This document shows positions 58,880-64,000 of a stretch of DNA of 64,000 nt, in pieces (within the stretch, counting starts at the first letter, position 1; each line of letters begins with the position of its first letter). The DNA lies in contig JAOTON010000455.1 in assembly GCA_034440635.1 (NCBI GenBank), positions 1 to 64,000 on the forward strand, given 5' to 3'. Both the position numbers and the translations under genes were made by a program. Under the pieces are notes generated by a model. That model ran no database searches and was not told the origin of the DNA. It saw nothing but the letters and a program-made list of their open reading frames with translations. The DNA comes from Lepas anatifera (taxonomy: Eukaryota; Arthropoda; Thecostraca; Lepadidae).

Positions 58880-59830
58880 TCTTGACTCTGGGGAAGTTGG
58901 CGATTGGCAGCAAGTGCACTGCCCCAGAGATTTCTCGCCCTATTCAGCGGGGACCTGAAGCTAGCGTACCTCTGTGCAAAGACGGGAGACGGGGGATGCT
59001 AGTGCTGTCGCCCATAAGGCACACGGCGCACAGTCGCCTGCTGCGTCTGTACATGTCCAGGGCTGAGCCATCGCCTGAGATACAGGTACTGGCGCAGTAC
59101 CTGGTCTGTGTCTACGTGCCAATGACAGTCCGAATCAAGCACGAGTGGGACGCTGTCCACGCTGCGCGCCACCTGGCAGAGGAGCTGCGGCTGCAGCGAA
59201 AGTATGTACATGACCTGTGACGCACTGACAGTTGTGCAGGATAGCGTGGCGAGGGACGCTCTCATGGCGCATACGGAAAGCATCATTTTGGCGATGCTGG
59301 GTGACGACGACCAGAAAATCAGAGCTGCAGCTGTCAGTAAGATCGTCTCGTCGCGGAGCGCGAGGTTAACACAAGCGCAGATGAAGCCGGTCCCTATCCA
59401 GCGCGTACAGCCAACGCCTCCTGCAGTGATCAGCGCGTCGTTTTTTTGAGAGCGGGCAGCGCTCTCCCAGCACCACCCAGCAGCCGGCGGACAGCTCCTC
59501 TGGTCGGCGCACAGGCCCAATGTTGAAGGGCCGAGCGCATGGTGCCTGTGTCCGGCGAGCGCCGGACACCCCGGCAGCACCTGGTAGCGCTACCAGGTGC
59601 TGCCGGGGCAGCTCAATCGGTGTGCGACCAGCTACATGGAGCTGCACAGCAGCGTAAAAAGGGTCTGCCATGCACACAATGTGGAGCCACCCTTCCTGAA
59701 CGGCTTTACGCAGACCCAACGCAGGACTTTAGTCGGGTCATCTCTCCGGACAGGCATTCCGTGCCACACTCAGTCAATAGAGGGCCTTAAAACTGACAAG
59801 CGAGTCAGTTACCAGCGTGTGCGGCGCTGA
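58880..59830 (+). pseudogene. decayed transposon-associated protein inside the foldback element
   Basis: Reading the plus strand through three frames gives an ordered series: LLRLYMSR...LAQYLVCVYVPM..IKHEWDA (58882-59210); then AHTESIILAMLGDDDQKIR (about 59260-59330); then ATSYMELHSSVK (about 59620) with VEPPFL (about 59680); then IPCHTQSIE (about 59750). From memory this order (RLYVS/VYAPMWF-IK; HPENLLLAM-D-HIRELA-RI; ATSY-LI; EPPLT; FPCHTQAVER) is that of uncharacterised, repetitive arthropod proteins probably belonging to mobile elements. The C-terminal part is also present, inverted, in the left arm (58473-58800, −), so the foldback arose by inverted duplication of the 3' half of a coding element. 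Frames and stops show it is dead. Confidence 0.5.
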
Positions 59831-61128
59831 CCGCCAAGATGGAAAGGCGCTTAACAAGATACGTTTCGCTGCCGTCAGGGAAAATAGACGCGAGTGGTGC
59901 CCGGAGTCGATTCTACTTCCGGTTCAGTCCTTGTCCCTGTAGCTCATGACAGGGGAAGGCTGTCGTCTTTCTTCATCGAATAATAAAGGTACTCTGACAA
60001 TGTTTTGTTTTTATGCCTCTTAATTACAGTTCTTGTCATAATGCCTAATTTTCTGATATCGTAGTATCCCCTCATCAAGAGTGGCACCACCTACCGTAAC
60101 CGGTTGGTCGCCAAAGTTTGCCGATTTGCCTCATTTTCTTTCTAAATAAAGGATTTTTCACTATTTTCGCTAATTTTCTCCCGAAAAATAATTGCTTACA
60201 TCCGCCCCTGTCACCTTTTGAAATAGAAAAGCATGTAAACTGGCATTCCTCATTGAATTCATGCGAAAAATAATGTAAAAGTACCACATTTTAAGTCAGC
60301 ATGCTTCCTGGACTGCCCGGAGAGCAACGCGCGGTAAGGTGCCGTGCGGCACAGTATACCACCGTTAGGCAAAAAATCGCAATATTTGAGGCGCAATAAA
60401 TAAGGCATAGGAAACCCCATGAACATGCAGTTTGCGCAGATCTTTAGGTAAGACACTGTTCTAACTGATGAATTAAATTTTATTTTGCTATTCTCAGTGA
60501 TTACTGTTTGGGGATGCAAAAACCTGCATTTTCTCTGTTTTTCGAAAACTTGAAGGCGAAGGGGCGGGCTGAAAAAATTCGAAATTAAAAATTTCAAGGT
60601 CAAATTCGAAATCAGCGGGCCCGAGAACATCAGAAACCCACTGGTCCCGAAACATTAAAGAAAAAGTTGCCAAAGGGCCCCTAATAAGCACACCAATCAG
60701 CTAGTAATAACACTCTAAACGTAATGGTATCAAAATAAAATGTCTGTTGTCATTTCCTGCAAAGTTATTGACCCGAGTCTGAAAATCTGCTTAAGTAGTC
60801 CCAGATGACCTCTCAAAGGTCCCAGGTAAAAAATTGCAACATGAACCTGGAAAAGGATCCAGGATACTAGGATTCGGAGAATATGAAGGTATTCGCAGCT
60901 GCATCTACACAAATTCCGGTTTTTCCCATGCACTTCCAATGGTGAGGTCATGATCCGTACCTGACCATAGGTCATCGATGTGGAAAAATAATATGTTTTG
61001 TAGCACTTGGTGGCCCCATTATGTGGTATAAGTTTCAATCCGATATGTTCACCCATTTTTTACTTATGCCACCTTAAAAAATTTGCTGGTGAGGTCACTT
61101 AACCTGCACTTGTGACCTGACCTGAGAT

Positions 61129-61308
61129 AATAATTGTTGAGGTTTAACGACGCACCAACTGCCAGGGTCATACGGCGTCGCCAACTCTCACCCTGTTGGA
61201 AGGGATTTTGGGGATCAGATCGACTTATTCAGAGGCTCCGCCGGGACTTGAACCCGGGACCGGTGGCTTAGAAGACAAGGGTGCTATCCACTAAGCCACC
61301 TCATCCCC
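61129..61308 (-). mobile_element. full-length tRNA-derived SINE with target duplication
   Basis: On the minus strand it starts GGGGATGAGGTGGCTTAGTGG (A-box GTGGCTTAGTGG), continues through a TCTTCTAAG anticodon-like region (Arg-TCT-like) and the B-box GGTTCAAGTCC at about 61250, then a body and the tail GTCGTTAAACCTCAACA. It is flanked by a perfect 14-bp duplication ACCTGACCTGAGAT (61115-61128 and 61309-61322), typical of LINE-assisted insertion. This is not a tRNA gene: the anticodon stem does not pair well and the tRNA part runs into the SINE body. Confidence 0.88.
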
Positions 61309-61383
61309 ACCTGACCTGAGATGATCCAACCTTAAAATTGTGATGGAAGTTGCAAAATCAATCAAGAATAAGGTGTGCCAAGT

Positions 61384-61406
61384 ACGGCGGTGCTTCGCAC
61401 CGCCGT
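61384..61406. other. family hairpin of T2 element with compensatory change
   Basis: ACGGCGGTGC, a 3-base loop, GCACCGCCGT. Compared with 8382-8404, the eighth base of the left arm and its partner on the right have both changed, so pairing is kept. Confidence 0.8.
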
Positions 61407-61470
61407 TTTTTTCGTGACGCCGGCAAAACCTGAGGGGGTGTTCAAACACCCCCACCGGGGCGAGGATTAA

Positions 61471-61886
61471 ACTTGGTTCCACAGAACTCATAACGGCCTC
61501 ATAACTTTGGCCAAGGGTCCGTACCATGTCAATGATGCGCGCAAACCCTGGAGCGGGCTCACACAAAGCCAGGGAACGGCACTTCCTCGGATGGGCACCG
61601 TATCGTAGTAAAAGCTCCTACAATTCTTGGGAGCTGTGCAACTTCGAGAGACTGCGAAACTTTCGATGGTGTCAATATCACCCTATGGGCAGTGAGTAAA
61701 AGAACTCCAGAAAGCACAGAGAGCGTTAGCAGCTTTGGAAGAGGTCCAGCACCATGTTAAAGGAAACGATGTTTAGCGCGCGTAGATGTTGATGACTTTC
61801 AGGTACGAATTTCCTTGGTCGACTGGTCGCCTATGCTGATGTGTGCAACTCCTGATATCAAGTGACAAATCTTTAAAAGAGCCTTA
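61471..61886. other. no feature seen, possibly the lost 5' part of the LINE
   Basis: No recognisable domain. A GC-poor linker between the TTAA element and the reverse transcriptase fragment. Confidence 0.4.
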
Positions 61887-63003
61887 TTGCTTCAGTTGGA
61901 TCGTGTTGCCCCTCTCCGCTCTGTCCCGGCTCGTAAGCCGGTCGTGTTGCCACTCACACACCATACACGGCAGATCATTCGCCAGAGGCAACTCGCACTG
62001 GTCCGGGGATCTCGTCTAGAGTATAAACAATTATACCGTTTAAGTAAATCTGCGATTCGGCGTGACTCGCGCGAATTTTTCCAACGTAAAATTTTAAGAA
62101 AAGGTCGTGCTCGATTCTGGCAAATCTTGAAACCCGTTCTGGGCAAAAAACAAACGGCCTCTATACTTCTCGACGTGACACCAGATGTACTCAACGATTA
62201 TTACGTTTCGGTAGGAACAACCACTGCTGCTTCCGTACCCGCCCCGACGATCCCCGTCCCAGTGCGACTGCCTCGCGTCACCACATCCAGTTTCACCGTC
62301 CAGCCCATCGACATACAAACCCTACACGCCACTATACTCAGCATGAAGCCGTCCAACAACGTCGGAGGTGATGGGCTCAGCATGGCTATGTTCACTAAAT
62401 TCTTTTCTTCAATTGGATTTCTCCTTCTAGATATCATTAATTCTAGTCTCCTCACTGGCCAAGTCCCAGCAGAGTGGAAACACGCACTGATAACCCCAAT
62501 TCCAAAAAGTAAATCACCAGCGAGCCCGGCCGATACGTGACCCATTACAATTTTGCCCCCACCCATGAAACTTGTCGAAAAAGTAGTCAAAATTCAACTT
62601 GTAAACTACCTCGAAAACACTCATTTGCTGTCCGATTCTCAGCACGGTTACTGACGAAATTATTCTACAGAGTCTGCTTTAAACGTGCTCACTGACCGCG
62701 TCTATCGTGCCATGGACCATGGTGAAATCAGTATTCTTGTTCTATTGGATCTGTCGAAAATGTTTGATGTGGTTCCCCACCACATCCTACTGCAGAAAAT
62801 GACACTACGGCATAGACACAGTCTGGTTTCAAAATTATTTGCAAGGCCATACTCAACAAGTTCAGATGAAATCCCCTCGTGACGGCACAATCATCAGATC
62901 TGGCTAAAAAAATAACAATATTGGAATTTTTCAAGGTGGAAGTCTCTCTTGTATACTCTGCATCCTCTTCACTAACGACCTCTCTCTTCACGTGGAAGCA
63001 GGG
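61887..63003 (+). pseudogene. LINE reverse-transcriptase fragment (CR1/Jockey-like)
   Basis: One frame (61887-62540, continuing past the stop to about 62815) encodes the pre-RT linker and RT motifs: GGDGLSMAMF; VPAEWKHALITPIPK; PITILPPPMKLVEKVV; LLSDSQHGY; STESALNVLTDRVY; ILVLLDLSKMFDVVPHHILL (the first catalytic Asp region). After a frameshift near 62815 the other frame gives YGIDTVWFQNYLQGHTQQVQ and GIFQGGSLSC..LFTNDLSLHV. The sequence then stops before the expected YADD box, so it is 3'-truncated or rearranged. Two in-frame stops (TGA at 62538 and at 62652) both stand where Arg (CGA) is expected. Non-functional. Confidence 0.85.
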
Positions 63004-63352
63004 CATTTTTAAGGAAAAGTCAGTGGGGGGCATTTCGTGTGCTGGCCACTATAGCGCCTTTAGGGGACCAATACCCCATTTTGAGGGGGTTAAACAAACC
63101 TTAGACACGTTAGTGTTAAAAAATGTTTCTCAATGTTTGCTTTATTCCATGTCTAGAGATTATTGATGCTGCCCAGGGCTGCCAGGTTTTTTTCGGCGGA
63201 AAAGGTCAAATCAAATTAGAAAAAGGGCCAAAAGGGACAAAAGTTTATTTTTACTAAAATAGCCAAATAAACACCACAAAAGCCAGGTTTGAGGCTAAAA
63301 CGACCCCTAGCGGAAGTCATACACCCACAGAAAAAGCGACTTGGATCAATGT
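63004..63352. other. no supported gene
   Basis: Short frames only; no recognisable repeat end or domain. Confidence 0.5.
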
Positions 63353-63356
63353 TTAA

Positions 63357-63756
63357 CACGCGCATTGACGGGGGGCAGGTAACCGCCCTCCATGTTTTTT
63401 TAGATATGTTAAAAATGTCGGCGCGTAGCGCCGCCGTGCTTGGCATACCTTTTCCCTGATCATTTTTACAACTTTTGTCAAAATTTTAAGGTTAGGTCAT
63501 GTCAGGTCAGGTTACCAGTACAGGTCAAGTGGCCTGATCTAAAAAAGCTTGAAATAGCATACGTCAGAACAGGGTGAATTTATCCTATAAAAACTCATAT
63601 CACATAATGGGCCCACCGAGTTCTCTAAAATGCGTTCCGGTATTTTTGATATCGATGACCTAAGGTTAGGTACGAGCCATGACCTCTCTGTTGGAAATGC
63701 ATGGGAAAAATAGTTGTAGCTGAATAACAGCAATCGTTAAAGATAGAGCGTTTATT
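63357..63756 (+). mobile_element. TTAA-target MITE (family T1), left part
   Basis: Starts CACGCGCATTGACGGGGGG after TTAA (63353-63356) and follows 8321-8720 with a shortened hairpin at 63419-63436 and the same AGGTCA block. It is interrupted at TTAA 63757-63760 by another member of the family; the remainder presumably lies beyond the window. Confidence 0.75.
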
Positions 63757-63760
63757 TTAA

Positions 63761-64000
63761 CACGCGCATTGACGGGGGTCTGAGCCACCTTCGCTTTGAC
63801 GGGGGAGCGGGTACCCACCCCCTCCCCTCCTAAGATCTCGAGAACCACGGTAGGTAGCGAAAAACGGTAAACGGTTTTGGATTGCCCATCCACTTCTCCA
63901 TCGAAAACATTTGAACCATTTTTTGTCAGGTCACATTTAAGGTCACGAGAGGTCAAAACATGCCGTCATAGGGATAACATGTAAATTAAGTTTTTCGGCC
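63761..64000 (-). mobile_element. TTAA-target MITE (family T1), inserted into the previous one, cut by window end
   Basis: Starts CACGCGCATTGACGGGGG after TTAA at 63757-63760 and matches the reverse complement of the right part of 8321-9159 (GGTGGCTCAGACCCCC and the region back to about 8925). Its far end is outside the window. Confidence 0.75.

Larger units (their letters stand above)
57579..60683. mobile_element. 3.1-kb hAT-like foldback element
   Basis: Starts TAGGGGGGCCCTTTTGGCAAC and ends in its complement, flanked by ATATGCAC (57571-57578) and ATAAGCAC (60684-60691), a 7-of-8 match of hAT length. The inverted arms are about 1.25 and 1.3 kb (57579-58823 and 59387-60683), with small differences; the central spacer is about 560 bp. 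The right arm carries an extra perfect inner palindrome at about 59570-59609. Each arm contains the same 70-codon frame (57976-58188 + and 60075-60287 −), which looks like non-coding AT-rich sequence. The plus strand of the centre and right arm encodes a decayed protein, described separately. Confidence 0.85.
56778..61466 (-). mobile_element. TTAA-target MITE (family T2), split by three insertions
   Basis: TTAA at 56774-56777 and 61467-61470. The minus-strand left end (61466) reads CCTCGCCCCGGTGGGGG after TTAA, and the other end reads CACCCGCCCCGGTG with subterminal GAGCCACCTTCGCC. Removing the hAT MITE (57020-57423), the foldback (57579-60683), the SINE (61129-61308) and their target duplications leaves about 0.97 kb, the normal size of the family. 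Contains the hairpin at 61384-61406 and AGGTCA half-sites. Confidence 0.75.

Noticed and set aside
58999..59580. 193-codon minus-strand frame within the foldback centre
   Set aside because: It is antisense to the plus-strand series of recognised protein motifs and matches nothing itself.
57976..60287. Identical 70-codon frame in both arms of the foldback
   Set aside because: Identity follows from the inverted repeat; the sequence is AT-rich and without recognised motifs.
61240..61308. tRNA gene on the minus strand
   Set aside because: Boxes A and B are present but the anticodon stem pairs poorly and the tRNA part continues into a SINE body with target duplications.

Overview
This is animal nuclear DNA, most likely from an arthropod (a crustacean or chelicerate would fit). 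The evidence is three copies of a DEG/ENaC (pickpocket/ASIC-type) sodium-channel gene, a CR1/Jockey-type LINE, tRNA-derived SINEs and many hAT-type and TTAA-target DNA transposons. No bacterial operon structure, rRNA or CRISPR array is visible. The organism call is inference from families, not from a marker gene.

Layout. Positions 1-15.08 kb are a gene-poor flank with short transposons: hAT-like MITEs at 2481-2621, 3080-3496, 6954-7234 and 14620-15071, and a TTAA-flanked element at 8321-9159. This flank also holds GA microsatellites and a GC-rich patch at about 12.55-13.0 kb. From 15.08 to 56.74 kb the window is a tandem triplication. Each unit ends with an array of a 30-bp minisatellite, and each new unit starts right after the array: copy 1 about 15081-28640, copy 2 about 28641-38645, copy 3 about 38646-56735. 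Each unit contains an hAT-like element loaded with GC-rich minisatellite, a SINE, and one intronless DEG/ENaC gene on the minus strand (24091-25575, 34276-35805, 51055-52544). The third channel copy has a one-base deletion. The arrays grow from about 4-5 units (copy 1) to about 37 (copy 2) to about 125 (copy 3). From 56.74 kb to the end is a transposon graveyard: a TTAA element containing an hAT MITE, a 3.1-kb hAT-like foldback element and a SINE; then a decayed LINE; then a TTAA element that another member of its own family has entered.

The paralogous units act as natural empty-site controls. A TTAA element (26725-27920), a 2.2-kb foldback element with 9-bp target duplications (39254-41411), a 191-bp hAT MITE (30318-30508) and a 4.2-kb hAT-type element (44568-48767) are each present in one unit and absent, with an intact target, from the equivalent place in another. 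Copy 3 is mosaic: copy-2-like up to about 44.2-44.4 kb and copy-1-like after that.

The three channel genes are the only convincing host protein-coding genes. The long open frames elsewhere (up to 1206 codons at 52992-56612) are by-products of minisatellites whose unit length is a multiple of three. Fragments of an uncharacterised, transposon-associated animal protein family lie at 28.6-29.35 kb, 38.65-41.52 kb and inside the foldback element at 58.9-59.8 kb.
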